Shown here piece after piece: positions 50,597 through 59,483 of a stretch of 64,000 bases of DNA. How positions within the stretch are numbered: the first letter of the stretch is position 1; each line of letters begins with the position of its first letter. Location: contig NZ_JAMQGM010000024.1 of the NCBI RefSeq assembly GCF_023703325.1, positions 24,208-88,207 of the forward strand. Direction: 5' to 3'. The position numbers and the translations under genes are program-made. The notes under the pieces were generated by a model, which saw only the letters and a program-made list of their open reading frames with translations, was not told the origin of the DNA and searched no databases. Source of the stretch: Streptomyces meridianus (GTDB lineage: Bacteria; Actinomycetota; Actinomycetes; Streptomycetales; Streptomycetaceae).

Positions 50597-51580
50597 TCAG
50601 TACGCCAGCGCGCGGTCGACGGCGTCCAGCACCCGGTCCAGGCCGGGGAGGTACTCCTCCTCGAGCCGGGCCGGCGGGTACGGGGCGTGGAATCCGCCGA
50701 CCCGCAGCACCGGGGCCTCCAGGTGGTAGAAGCACCGCTCGGTGATCCGGGCGGCGATCTCGGCGCCGGAGCCGAAGAACACCGGGGCCTCGTGCACGAC
50801 CACGAGCCGCCGGGTCCGCTCGACCGACTTCTGGATGCCGTCGAAGTCCAGCGGGGAGACCGACCGCAGGTCCAGCACCTCGACCGACTTGCCCTCCTCG
50901 GCCGCCGCGGCGGCCGCCTCGAGGCAGGTCTTCACCATCGGACCGTAGGCGGCGAGGGTGAGGTCGGTGCCGCCGCGGACGACCCGCGCCTGGTGCAGCG
51001 GGCCCGGGATGGCGGAGGTGTCGACCTCGCCCTTGTCCCAGTAGCGGCGCTTCGGCTCGAAGAAGATCACCGGGTCGTCGCACTCGATGGCCTGCTGGAG
51101 CATCCAGTAGGCGTCGGAGGCGTTCGACGGCGAGACGATCTTCAGGCCCGCGACGTGCGCGAACAGCGACTCGGGGGACTCGCTGTGGTGCTCGACCGCG
51201 CCGATGCCGCCGCCGTAGGGGATCCGGATGACGACGGGCATCTTCACGGTGCCCAGCGCACGGGCGTGCATCTTGGCGAGCTGCGTGACGATCTGGTCGT
51301 ACGCGGGGAACACGAACCCGTCGAACTGGATCTCCACGACGGGGCGGTAGCCGCGCAGCGCCATTCCGATCGCGGTGCCGACGATGCCGGACTCGGCGAG
51401 CGGGGTGTCGATCACCCGGTCCTCGCCGAAGTCCTTCTGCAGGCCGTCGGTGACGCGGAAGACGCCGCCGAGCTTGCCGACGTCCTCGCCCATGATGACG
51501 ACCTTGGGGTCGTTCTCGAGGGCCGTGCGCAGGGAGACGTTGAGCGCCTTGGAGAGCGTCATCTTCTCGATGGACGACAT
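50597..51580 (-). CDS. bkdB: Branched-chain 2-oxoacid dehydrogenase E1 beta subunit
   Basis: 327 aa transketolase-pyrimidine plus C-terminal domain. Motifs: MGEDVGKLGGVFRVT, ESGIVGTAIGMALRGYRPVVEIQ, HHSESPES, and VVHEAPVFFGSGAEIAARI. Forms an alpha2beta2 ThDP-dependent decarboxylase with the upstream subunit. The ATG lies 2 nt after the E1alpha stop, with its ribosome binding site (GAGGAGGGG) inside the end of the E1alpha gene, ensuring equal translation. Confidence 0.94.
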   Translation of the reverse strand: MSSIEKMTLSKALNVSLRTALENDPKVVIMGEDVGKLGGVFRVTDGLQKDFGEDRVIDTPLAESGIVGTAIGMALRGYRPVVEIQFDGFVFPAYDQIVTQLAKMHARALGTVKMPVVIRIPYGGGIGAVEHHSESPESLFAHVAGLKIVSPSNASDAYWMLQQAIECDDPVIFFEPKRRYWDKGEVDTSAIPGPLHQARVVRGGTDLTLAAYGPMVKTCLEAAAAAAEEGKSVEVLDLRSVSPLDFDGIQKSVERTRRLVVVHEAPVFFGSGAEIAARITERCFYHLEAPVLRVGGFHAPYPPARLEEEYLPGLDRVLDAVDRALAY

Positions 51581-51582
51581 GG

Positions 51583-52728
51583 TCAGTTCCCCTCCTCGGC
51601 GAAGGACGCCTGGTAAGCCGCGAACTGCGCGCGCTCCTCGTCGACCAGGGCGTGGCCGTCCGCGTAGACGTTCTCGAAGATCGCCATGGTGTCCGGGTCG
51701 GGCATGGTGCGGACCGCGTCGCGCACCCGCTTGCCGAGCTGCTCGGCCTCGGCCTCGACCGCGTCCAGGTAGTCCTGGTCGGCGATGCCCTCGTTGCTCA
51801 GGTAGGTCCGGAACCGCTCGATGGGGTCCTTGCTCTTCCACGACTCGTACTCGTCCTCGTTGCGGTACTTCGAGGGGTCGTCGTTCGTGGTGTGGGCCGC
51901 CATGCGGTAGGTGAACGCCTCGACGAGGGTGGGGCCCTCGCCGCGGCGGGCGCGCTCGACGGCCGCCTTGGTCACGGCGAGGCAGGCCAGCACGTCGTTG
52001 CCGTCCACCCGGACGCCCGGGAAGCCGAAGCCCTGGGCGCGCTGGTAGAGGGGCACCCGGGTCTGGCGCTCGGTGGGCTCGGAGATCGCCCACTGGTTGT
52101 TCTGGCAGAAGAACACGACCGGGGCGTTGTAGACCGCCGAGAAGGTGAACGCCTCGTTGACGTCGCCCTGGCTGGAGGCCCCGTCGCCGAAGTAGGCGAT
52201 GACCGCGGAGTCGGCGCCGTCCTTGGCCACGCCCATCGCGTAGCCGGTGGCGTGCAGGGTCTGCGAGCCGATGACGATCGTGTAGAGGTGGAAGTTGTTG
52301 CTGTTGGGGTCCCAGCCGCCGTTGTTCACGCCCCGGAACATGCCGAGCAGGTTGGTCGGGTCGACCCCGCGGCACCAGGCCACGCCGTGCTCCCGGTAGG
52401 TCGGGAAGACGTAGTCGTCGTCGCGCAGTGCGCGGGCGGAGCCGATCTGCGCGGCCTCCTGGCCGAGCAGCGACGCCCACAGGCCCAGTTCGCCCTGCCG
52501 TTGCAGCGTGGTGGCCTCCGCGTCGAAACACCGGGTCATGACCATGTCCCGGTAGAGGCCCCGCAGCTCGTCGTGGCTCAGGTCGATCGAGTACTCGCTG
52601 TGCTCGACCCGCTCCCCCTCCGGCGTGAGCAGCTGAACGAGCTCGGTCTGTTCTGCCGGTGGCTTCTTGGCGCTGACGCGCTTGCTGCTGCGGCGCGGCT
52701 TGCGCGCGGCAGTGCTCTCCACGGTCAC
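51583..52728 (-). CDS. bkdA: Branched-chain 2-oxoacid dehydrogenase E1 alpha subunit
   Basis: 381 aa. ThDP-binding motif GDGASSQGDVNEAFTFSAVYN...NN, the loop YRMAAHTTNDDPSKYR and the FPTYREHG region typical of E1alpha of the BCKDH type. The N-terminal about 35 residues are Lys/Arg-rich (RKPRRSSKRVSAKK), longer than in many homologues. GTG 52728 has GGAGGAG upstream. First gene of the three-gene operon. Separate alpha and beta subunits argue against the single-chain actinobacterial pyruvate dehydrogenase E1. Confidence 0.93.
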   Translation of the reverse strand: MTVESTAARKPRRSSKRVSAKKPPAEQTELVQLLTPEGERVEHSEYSIDLSHDELRGLYRDMVMTRCFDAEATTLQRQGELGLWASLLGQEAAQIGSARALRDDDYVFPTYREHGVAWCRGVDPTNLLGMFRGVNNGGWDPNSNNFHLYTIVIGSQTLHATGYAMGVAKDGADSAVIAYFGDGASSQGDVNEAFTFSAVYNAPVVFFCQNNQWAISEPTERQTRVPLYQRAQGFGFPGVRVDGNDVLACLAVTKAAVERARRGEGPTLVEAFTYRMAAHTTNDDPSKYRNEDEYESWKSKDPIERFRTYLSNEGIADQDYLDAVEAEAEQLGKRVRDAVRTMPDPDTMAIFENVYADGHALVDEERAQFAAYQASFAEEGN

Positions 52729-52940
52729 GATGTGCTCCTCCGTCGGTCCGGCCCCCGGGGTCGCCGGCGGGCCTGTGTGCCCCCGCGCCCTCGGCTGGGA
52801 GGCTCACCCGGTTCGACACGGCGCACGGGGTGTGTGCGGCCGGCCGAGCGGGCGTGACAAGTGCCCGGCGGGCCTTTCGCAACAGGCACGTTACCCAGTG
52901 CGACGCATGTCTGGGAAACCCCACTTGACCTGCAATTTTG

Positions 52941-52954
52941 CTTGGATGTCCAAG
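52941..52954. promoter_or_regulatory. Palindrome in the bkd / response-regulator divergent region
   Basis: CTTGGA-TG-TCCAAG (52941-52954) in the AT-richest part of the 342-bp gap 52729-53070, next to TTGACC at 52925-52930. Candidate operator controlling one or both divergent genes. No other structure is seen in the gap. Confidence 0.45.
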
Positions 52955-53070
52955 TAAACCGGGAAAGTCGGGAACCTGCACTGGTCACAGCCTTGCGGGC
53001 TGCCGGAACAATCGCACGTTATCCCGGGGCACAAGAGCACGGGAAGACTTTGTATGTGAGACTTGGGTGC

Positions 53071-53748
53071 GTGCACGAAGAGGGAAAAATTGCCGTATTC
53101 CTCCTTGATGACCATGAAGTGGTCCGCCGTGGCGTGCACGAACTGCTGTCGGCGGAGACCGACATCGAGGTCGTGGGGGAGGCCGGTACGGCTGCCGACG
53201 CCCTCGCGCGCATTCCGGCCGCCGCCCCTGACGTCGCCGTTCTCGACGTCCGACTGCCGGACGGCAGCGGCGTGGAGGTGTGCCGCGAGATCCGGTCGGC
53301 CGACGAGCGCATCAAATGCCTGATGCTCACCTCCTACGCCGACGACGAGGCCCTCTTCGACGCGATCATGGCGGGTGCCGCCGGCTACGTCCTCAAGGCC
53401 ATCCGCGGCAGCGAACTGCTGTCGGCCGTGCGGGACGTGGCGGCCGGCAGGTCGCTGCTCGACCCGGCGGCCACGGCCCGGGTCCTGGAACGGCTGCGTG
53501 ACGGCGGCGACAGCGGCCGGGAGGACGGACCGCTGGCCGGACTCACCGAGCAGGAGCGCCGCATACTCGACCTGATCGGCGAGGGCCTCACCAACCGCGC
53601 CATCGGCGCCCGGCTGCACCTCGCCGAGAAAACGATCAAAAACTACGTCTCCGGTCTGCTCGCCAAACTCGGCATGGAGCGGCGGTCGCAGGCCGCGGCG
53701 TACGTGGCCCGGCTCCAGGCCGAAAAGGGTCGTTCGACCGCCCGATGA
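53071..53748 (+). CDS. Orphan NarL/FixJ-type response regulator
   Basis: 225 aa. Receiver domain: [13 protein letters not shown] acidic pair, phospho-acceptor Asp in [11 protein letters not shown], Thr in CLMLTSY, Lys in GYVLKAI. LuxR-type HTH at the C-terminus ([45 protein letters not shown]). No sensor kinase gene is adjacent. It is divergent from bkdA, an arrangement I recall as conserved in Streptomyces, so control of branched-chain metabolism is plausible but unproven. The start is uncertain: GTG 53071 (chosen) or GTG 53056; neither has a strong ribosome binding site. Confidence 0.9.
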   Translation: MHEEGKIAVFLLDDHEVVRRGVHELLSAETDIEVVGEAGTAADALARIPAAAPDVAVLDVRLPDGSGVEVCREIRSADERIKCLMLTSYADDEALFDAIMAGAAGYVLKAIRGSELLSAVRDVAAGRSLLDPAATARVLERLRDGGDSGREDGPLAGLTEQERRILDLIGEGLTNRAIGARLHLAEKTIKNYVSGLLAKLGMERRSQAAAYVARLQAEKGRSTAR

Positions 53749-53839
53749 GCGGTCTGTCCGGGATCGGGACCCAAGACCCGGGCAGGTGAGGGCGGCGGCC
53801 TCTGGCCCGAGCCCCGTCCGGCCCCCGAGGCTGCTGGGC

Positions 53840-54277
53840 ATGCACCCCGAACCCACCGGCGCCGTCGAGGAACGCGCCCTGGAACTGCTCAGCGCCACCT
53901 CGCACGGACGGCTGTCGATGAGCCTGCGCGCCCTGCCGTTCTCGGCGCTCGCGCGGCACGCCGTGTCCGGCGACGGCGTCCTGCTGAGACTCCACCGGGG
54001 ACACGGCTACCACCACGCCTGCGACGGCAACGTGGTCGCCTACGGGGCCGACGCCGTCACCCTCGACGGCCACGGCTGGGCCGTCCAGTTCGTCGGCACG
54101 GCCCGGCTCACGCACCCGGCCGGCCACGAGCTCGAACTGCTCGGCCGGGCCCCGGTCCTCGCGGACGGCGCCCACTACGAGCCGGCGTACCTGCGCGTCG
54201 AACCGCGCTTCGCCACCGTGCACACGCTGGGCGGCGGCCTCCCCGCACAGCGCGACGGGTCCCGGCCGGACGCGTAG
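53840..54277 (+). CDS. Pyridoxamine 5'-phosphate oxidase-like (split barrel) protein
   Basis: 145 aa. FMN-binding split-barrel pattern: ALELLSATSHGRLSMSLRALP, HACDGNVVAYGADAVTLDGHGWAVQFVGTARLTHP, and FATVHTLGG near the end. Likely flavin- or F420-linked oxidoreductase or flavin/haem binding protein of unknown substrate. ATG 53840 is taken because the longer frame adds only low-complexity residues. Same strand as the response regulator, 91 nt downstream. Confidence 0.72.
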   Translation: MHPEPTGAVEERALELLSATSHGRLSMSLRALPFSALARHAVSGDGVLLRLHRGHGYHHACDGNVVAYGADAVTLDGHGWAVQFVGTARLTHPAGHELELLGRAPVLADGAHYEPAYLRVEPRFATVHTLGGGLPAQRDGSRPDA

Positions 54278-54400
54278 AACTCCCGATGGCCGGGTTCGTT
54301 ACGGGGTGCTGCCCTCGTTGCCCTGGAGCGTGGCACCGTCGGTCACGCCGCCGCTCTCCTCCCGGCCCGGCCGGCTCGGAGCCCTGCTGTGTCAGTCGCC

Positions 54401-55966
54401 TCAGCCACTGGGGAGCAGGGTGGCTCCGGCGCTGCTCGCGTCACCGCTCGGCGTCGGCTCAGCGCTGCCACTGCTGCCGCCGTCGCTGCTGCCGCCGCTG
54501 TCGGAGGGGGTGGGTTCGTCGGTCGTCGGTTCCTGCGTCGTCGGCTCCTCGGACGGGCTCGAGCTGTCCGACGCCGACGGCGAGTCGGACGGAGTGGCGG
54601 ACTCTTCCTGCCCACCGCCGCTGTTGCCCGGCAGCGTGCCCTCGGTCGTCTGCTCGTCGGCGGTCTCCGAGGGCTTGTCCGTCTCCTTCGGAGCCGTGGT
54701 CGAGGTGTTGTCGTCCGGCTTCGCGGGGTCGTCCGGGAGGGAGGACAGGGCGAACGCCACGCCCATCACGACCGCGATCAGGGCCAGCGCCAGGAAGGCC
54801 CACTTCTTGCCCCGGCCCGGGCGGTCGCCGTTGCCGGGGTCCCCGGTGAACCCGCCGTCGTCGTCCCGCGGTCCGCGCAGCAGCGAGCCGCCGGCGCCGC
54901 CGCCGAGCGACTGCGGAGCGGTGCCCGAGTCGGGGTGCTGCATGGCTGCGGCCGCCCCGGCCATTCCCACGCCCATGGCCGGGGTCGTCGCGGCGGTGTG
55001 CGCGGCCGGGCCGGTGTCCCAGACGCCGGTGTGCCCGCCGACCTCGGCGAGCCGCTGCACCGCGTACTGGACCATCCCGCGCATCTCCTCCGCGGTCTGG
55101 AACCGGTCGTCCGGGTCCTTCGCGAGAGAGCGCATGACGAGCCCGTCCAGCTCCGGCGGCACTGCGTCGTGGACCTGCGACGGCGGCACCGGGGTGTCCT
55201 GCACGTGCTGGTACACGACCGAGAGCGGGGTCTCGCCGGTGAACGGCGGGCGCATGGCCAGCAGCTCGTAGAGCAGGCAGCCGGTCGCGTAGAGGTCGGA
55301 GCGGGTGTCGACGGTCTTGCCGAGCGCCTGCTCGGGGGAGAGGTACTGCGGCGTGCCCATGACCATGCCGGTCTGCGTCATGGTGCTCGCCGCGCCGTGC
55401 AGCGCCCGGGCGATGCCGAAGTCCATGACCTTGACCGCGCCCGTGTTCGTGATGATCACGTTGGCCGGTTTGATGTCGCGGTGCACGATGCCGTGGTGGT
55501 GGCTGTACGCCAGCGCCTCCAGCACACCGGAGACGATGATCAGTGCCTGGTCCGGCGGCGGGGCGTCCGCGTTGATCAGCAGGTCGCGGATCGTGCGGCC
55601 CTCGACCAGCTCCATGACGATGTACGGGACGGTGTGCCCGCCCACGACGTCCTCACCGGAGTCGTAGACCGCGACGACGGCGTGGTGGTTGAGCCCGGCG
55701 ACCGACTGCGCCTCGCGCGTGAAGCGCGCCTTCGAGACGGGGTCCTCGGCGAGATCCGCGCGGAGCAGCTTCACCGCAACGGTGCGGCCGAGACGGACGT
55801 CCTCGGCCGAGAAGACCTCGGCCATGCCACCCCGGCCGAGACGGCCCGTGAGGCGGTAGCGGCCGTCGCCGACCAGGCCGCCGTTGCCCCACTGCTCCGG
55901 CGTATCGGCCATGCCGCCGCCTGAGGAGGATTCGGACGGGCCCTGGGCGCGCTGCGTCTGTGCCAT
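54401..55966 (-). CDS. PknB-like Ser/Thr protein kinase with Ser/Thr-rich extracellular tail
   Basis: 521 aa. Kinase domain about 37-295: GRGGMAEV Gly loop, AVKLL Lys, HRDIKPANV catalytic loop, DFGIARA, activation loop TMTQTGMVMGTPQYLSPEQ. A juxtamembrane linker rich in Ala/Gly follows, then one membrane helix about 387-407 (WAFLALALIAVVMGVAFAL) and an external tail of about 115 residues that is almost all Ser, Thr, Pro, Glu and Asp, with no PASTA domain. Divergently transcribed from a second kinase with nearly the same activation loop. Confidence 0.92.
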   Translation of the reverse strand: MAQTQRAQGPSESSSGGGMADTPEQWGNGGLVGDGRYRLTGRLGRGGMAEVFSAEDVRLGRTVAVKLLRADLAEDPVSKARFTREAQSVAGLNHHAVVAVYDSGEDVVGGHTVPYIVMELVEGRTIRDLLINADAPPPDQALIIVSGVLEALAYSHHHGIVHRDIKPANVIITNTGAVKVMDFGIARALHGAASTMTQTGMVMGTPQYLSPEQALGKTVDTRSDLYATGCLLYELLAMRPPFTGETPLSVVYQHVQDTPVPPSQVHDAVPPELDGLVMRSLAKDPDDRFQTAEEMRGMVQYAVQRLAEVGGHTGVWDTGPAAHTAATTPAMGVGMAGAAAAMQHPDSGTAPQSLGGGAGGSLLRGPRDDDGGFTGDPGNGDRPGRGKKWAFLALALIAVVMGVAFALSSLPDDPAKPDDNTSTTAPKETDKPSETADEQTTEGTLPGNSGGGQEESATPSDSPSASDSSSPSEEPTTQEPTTDEPTPSDSGGSSDGGSSGSAEPTPSGDASSAGATLLPSG

Positions 55967-56177
55967 CAGTCCTCGCCGTCGTGTCTGTCCGCTTGCACGG
56001 TGTCGTTACCCGTGGAGCTGCTTCCGGTAGGGCACGCTACAGGGTTTCCCGGCACACGCCTTCCCCCGATGGAACCGGTCATCCAATCGTGCAGCAGACA
56101 TCGGCGCAAATCGGATGGCTGCCCATAACGCTTGACGAACTCTTCTTGCGCATCCGGTCACGGAACGGGCACCCGGC

Positions 56178-56206
56178 TTGACGTCTCGTAGTGCTCGGGC
56201 AGACTT
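56178..56206 (+). promoter_or_regulatory. Promoter of the PASTA kinase gene
   Basis: -35 TTGACG (56178-56183), 17-nt spacer, -10 AGACTT (56201-56206); leader of about 70 nt. The rest of the 317-bp divergent gap 55967-56283 has an AT-richer core near 56090-56160 but no other clear element. Confidence 0.5.
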
Positions 56207-56283
56207 GGCCTGAATCACGCCTGATTGATCGAAAATCGCTGGCCCGCTTCGCCCGGGGCCGCGCGCCGAGGGGGAAGTCAGAG

Positions 56284-57978
56284 ATGAGCCACGACGGCGC
56301 ACGGGGCCGCTATGCGGGAGGGTCGCTGGCCGGCGGCCGCTACCAACTGCGCGATCTTCTCGGCGAGGGTGGCATGGCGTCCGTGCACCTGGCCTACGAC
56401 AGCGTGCTGGACCGCCAGGTGGCGATCAAGACCCTGCACACGGAGCTCGGACGCGAACAGTCCTTCCGTGAGCGCTTCCGCCGCGAGGCCCAGTCGGTCG
56501 CCAAGCTCACGCACACGAACATCGTCTCCGTCTTCGACACCGGCGAGGACGTGCTGGCGGGAGTCACCGGCGCCGGCGAGGGCGCTCCGATGCCGTACAT
56601 CGTCATGGAGTACGTCGAGGGAAGGCCGCTGCGCGCAGTGCTGGACGCGGACATCGCCGAGCACGGAGCGATGCCCACCGACAAGGCGTTGAAGATCACG
56701 GGCGATGTGCTGGCGGCCCTCGAGATCAGCCACGAGATGGGCCTGGTCCACCGCGACATCAAGCCCGGCAACGTGATGATGACCAAGCGGAACGTGGTCA
56801 AGGTGATGGACTTCGGCATCGCGCGGGCGATGCAGTCGGGCGTCACCTCGATGACCCAGACCGGAATGGTCGTCGGCACCCCGCAGTACCTGTCCCCGGA
56901 GCAGGCCCTGGGGCGCGCGGTGGACGCGCGGTCCGACCTCTACTCCGTGGGCATCATGCTCTTCGAACTGCTCACGGGGCAGCTGCCGTTCGACGCGGAC
57001 TCGCCGCTGGCGATCGCGTACGCGCACGTCCAGCAGGAGCCCGTCGCCCCGTCCACGATCAACCGGTCGGTGCCCCCGGGCGTCGACGCGCTGGTCGCAC
57101 GGGCCCTGAAGAAGAACCCCAACGAGCGCTTCCCCACCGCCGAGGCGATGCGCGACGAGTGTGCGCGGGTCGGCGGGACCGACCGGTCCGCGGCCTCTCC
57201 GATCATCATCAGCGGCGGACCTGCGGCACGCAGCGGCAGCGGCTCCGCGGTCGGCGCCACCGTCTTCCCCCCGGTCGACCAGCAGCCCCCGATGCCGCAC
57301 GGCGTTCAGGCTCCGTACCAACCGCAGTCCCACTCCGGACAGGTGGGAGGTTACGCGGCTTCCACCCCACCGCCGCCCTCGCAGCAGATGGGGCAGGGCG
57401 GGTTCGCGCCCTCCGGCCCGGTCGTCATCGGGCCGACGCCTCCCCCGTACGGCAGCAACCCCGGTTCCGGCGGCAGGAGCAACACCCCGCTCATCGTGGG
57501 CGCGGTCCTCGCCGTGCTGGTGGTGCTGATCGTCGTCATCGCGGCGGTGAGCAGCTCGAAGGGCTCGGAGGACGACCCGATCGCCGGCGAAACCGGCACC
57601 CCGGCGCCGACCGCGACGGCCGACGACGAGCCGGCCGACCCGCCCTCCGCCCCGACGGCGACCAACAGTGACGGCAGCACGAAGGCCCTCATCCCGCCGG
57701 ACCGGTCCCGGACGATCGAGAAGCGCGTGTGCACCGAGGCCAGGCCGCACTACGACGACAAGTCCAAGATCAGACTGCCCGACTTCCAGTTCAAGGACAT
57801 CGAGTCGGTGAAGTCCTGCATCAAGGCTGCGGGCTGGAAGTACCGGACGACGTCGAAGAACGACGGCATCTGGGGCCAGGGCACCGTCCTCGGGCAGAAC
57901 TTCGACGACTACGACGAGCCGTTCGACCCCGAGAAGGACACCATCAAGCTGACCGTGGCCAGCGGCTACGCCGACTGA
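56284..57978 (+). CDS. PknB-like Ser/Thr protein kinase with PASTA-type domain
   Basis: 564 aa. Kinase domain about 20-285: GEGGMASV, AIKTLH, HRDIKPGNVMM, DFGIARA, SMTQTGMVVGTPQYLSPEQ. A Pro/Gln-rich linker, a membrane helix about 400-421 (TPLIVGAVLAVLVVLIVVIAAV) and an extracellular part follow, ending in one PASTA-like domain (LPDFQFKDIESVKSCIKAAG to LTVASGYAD) that may bind muropeptide or lipid II. ATG 56284 has GGGGGAA upstream. An extra Cys pair in the external region (RVCTEA, SCIK) could form a disulphide. Confidence 0.92.
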   Translation: MSHDGARGRYAGGSLAGGRYQLRDLLGEGGMASVHLAYDSVLDRQVAIKTLHTELGREQSFRERFRREAQSVAKLTHTNIVSVFDTGEDVLAGVTGAGEGAPMPYIVMEYVEGRPLRAVLDADIAEHGAMPTDKALKITGDVLAALEISHEMGLVHRDIKPGNVMMTKRNVVKVMDFGIARAMQSGVTSMTQTGMVVGTPQYLSPEQALGRAVDARSDLYSVGIMLFELLTGQLPFDADSPLAIAYAHVQQEPVAPSTINRSVPPGVDALVARALKKNPNERFPTAEAMRDECARVGGTDRSAASPIIISGGPAARSGSGSAVGATVFPPVDQQPPMPHGVQAPYQPQSHSGQVGGYAASTPPPPSQQMGQGGFAPSGPVVIGPTPPPYGSNPGSGGRSNTPLIVGAVLAVLVVLIVVIAAVSSSKGSEDDPIAGETGTPAPTATADDEPADPPSAPTATNSDGSTKALIPPDRSRTIEKRVCTEARPHYDDKSKIRLPDFQFKDIESVKSCIKAAGWKYRTTSKNDGIWGQGTVLGQNFDDYDEPFDPEKDTIKLTVASGYAD

Positions 57979-57997
57979 GGCGGCCGGCGGACGCACC

Positions 57998-58031
57998 GGG
58001 CCGGGTGGACGACTTCTCGTCCACCCGGCCC
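57998..58031. terminator. Convergent hairpin between kinase and bpa
   Basis: Perfect 15-bp arms GGGCCGGGTGGACGA / TCGTCCACCCGGCCC (57998-58012, 58017-58031), CTTC loop; 20 nt after the kinase stop, 35 nt from the bpa stop. Confidence 0.85.
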
Positions 58032-58065
58032 GTTCGTGCCGGACGGGTGCGCTGCCCGGATGTCC

Positions 58066-58629
58066 TCAGAGGTACGGACCGGAACGGGCACCGCCGCCCA
58101 GGTGCACCTCGCCGTCGTCGTCGCCGAGACCGGCGCCGGGCGGCAGCGCACGCCGCATCTGCTCCAGCTGGGCCCGCGCGGCCATCTGCTGCGCGAACAG
58201 CGCCGTCTGGATGCCGTGGAAGAGGCCTTCCAGCCAGCCGACCAACTGGGCCTGGGCGATGCGCAGTTCGGCTTCGGTGGGAATCGCGTCGTCGGTGAAC
58301 GGCAGGGACAGCCGCTCCAGCTCCTCGACCAGCTCCGGCGCGAGGCCGTCCTCCAGCTCCTTCACCGAGCCGGTGTGGATCTCCTTCAGCCGGACGCGAC
58401 TGGCCTCGTCGAGAGGCGCCGCCCGGACCTCCTCCAGGAGCTGCTTGATCATGCTGCCGATGCGCATGACCTTCGCGGGCTGTTCGACCATGTCTGTCAC
58501 CGGCACCTCACGCGACTCGTCGTCGCCCTCCCCGCCCCCGGGGCTGGCACTGCCGAGAGCCATTCCGTCCGGACCCACGACCAGAACGTGGGGGCTCTCC
58601 TGCGACCGTTCCTTGCTCGGCTTCTCCAT
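58066..58629 (-). CDS. bpa: Bacterial proteasome activator Bpa (DUF2587)
   Basis: 187 aa. The helical core QPAKVMRIGSMIKQLLEEVRAAPLDEASRVRLKEIH through RIAQAQLVGWLEGLFHGIQTALFAQQMAAR forms the four-helix subunit of a dodecameric ring. The C-terminus GPYL corresponds to the GQYL proteasome-docking motif of mycobacterial Bpa (Rv3780). Bpa rings stimulate ATP-independent degradation by the 20S proteasome. The N-terminal about 45 residues are acidic and disordered-looking. Confidence 0.93.
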   Translation of the reverse strand: MEKPSKERSQESPHVLVVGPDGMALGSASPGGGEGDDESREVPVTDMVEQPAKVMRIGSMIKQLLEEVRAAPLDEASRVRLKEIHTGSVKELEDGLAPELVEELERLSLPFTDDAIPTEAELRIAQAQLVGWLEGLFHGIQTALFAQQMAARAQLEQMRRALPPGAGLGDDDGEVHLGGGARSGPYL

Positions 58630-58722
58630 GCCCTCATTGTCTCGTACGAGGACTCGCCCGGAATTGTGCCCCCGGAAATCGATGATCCACCCTGCTCGGG
58701 CGGCGTCGTCCGCGGGGTGCGG

Positions 58723-59382
58723 TCACCGGCGGCGCAGGCGCAGGCCGATGAATCCGAGGCCGAGGCCCATGAGCACGAAGCCGGTTCCCAGCGGAAGGAC
58801 CCGCAGCATCCGCCCGGTGGGCGCCTCGGCGGTGCCCCGTCCGGCGGACGCGGACGGGGAGGCCTCGGCAGGGGTGGACGCGGGGGCCGAGGGAACCGCC
58901 GGGCCGGACGGCGTGCCCTCCGCCTCCGGGTTCGCCGGGCTCTCGGGCCGCATGAGCGAGGGCGGCGGCAGCGCGACGTCCGGGCGGCCGCTCGGCACCG
59001 GCGGCACCTCGCCCCCGGGGGGCCGCTCCGCATCCGGGAGGGGCGGCGCCTGGGACACGGGAACGGAGCCGGGGGGCGGGACGGACCGCCCGGGCCGTTC
59101 CCGGCCCACTCCGGCGCTCCGGCCGGCCAGCCGGCCGGGATGTTCGCGCTGTTCGCGGCCGGGCGACGTGTGGTCGCGGCTCTCGGACACCGCGGGGGCG
59201 CTGCGGCGTGCCGTACCGGGCTCCGAGGCGGCCGTCACGGGCGCCAGCACCAGCATCGTCGCGGTGGCGAGCCCCATCAGCCCGCAGACGCCGCCGGCAC
59301 CGACCACACCCCGGGCGCGGGCCCGGGGTGGAAGCGGTGCCCGTGACGAACGGAGTGAACGCAACGCCGGAGCAACCAACAC
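58723..59382 (-). CDS. Pro-rich secreted or membrane-anchored hypothetical protein
   Basis: 219 aa. An N-terminal hydrophobic segment (GVVGAGGVCGLMGLATATMLVLAPVTAAS) looks like a signal peptide or anchor. About 120 low-complexity residues rich in Pro, Ser, Gly and Ala follow, then a C-terminal membrane helix (VLPLGTGFVLMGLGLGFIGLRLRRR) with an arginine tail, reminiscent of LPXTG-like sorting anchors but without an LPXTG motif. Function unknown. GTG start 59382 has GGGAGGGG upstream. Confidence 0.7.
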   Translation of the reverse strand: MLVAPALRSLRSSRAPLPPRARARGVVGAGGVCGLMGLATATMLVLAPVTAASEPGTARRSAPAVSESRDHTSPGREQREHPGRLAGRSAGVGRERPGRSVPPPGSVPVSQAPPLPDAERPPGGEVPPVPSGRPDVALPPPSLMRPESPANPEAEGTPSGPAVPSAPASTPAEASPSASAGRGTAEAPTGRMLRVLPLGTGFVLMGLGLGFIGLRLRRR

Positions 59383-59483
59383 AGTCCCCTCCCGCGCCGA
59401 GCCGTCGAGTGACCGCTCCCAGCGTCACACGCCCGCCCGCGCGCGGCATCTCGGACCCTGCGCCGGCACCACCGGCCGCCGGC

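Noticed and set aside
49173..52728. Pyruvate dehydrogenase complex
   Set aside because: Separate E1alpha and E1beta subunits with BCKDH-type motifs and the E1alpha-E1beta-E2 order match bkd; the usual actinobacterial pyruvate E1 is a single AceE chain.
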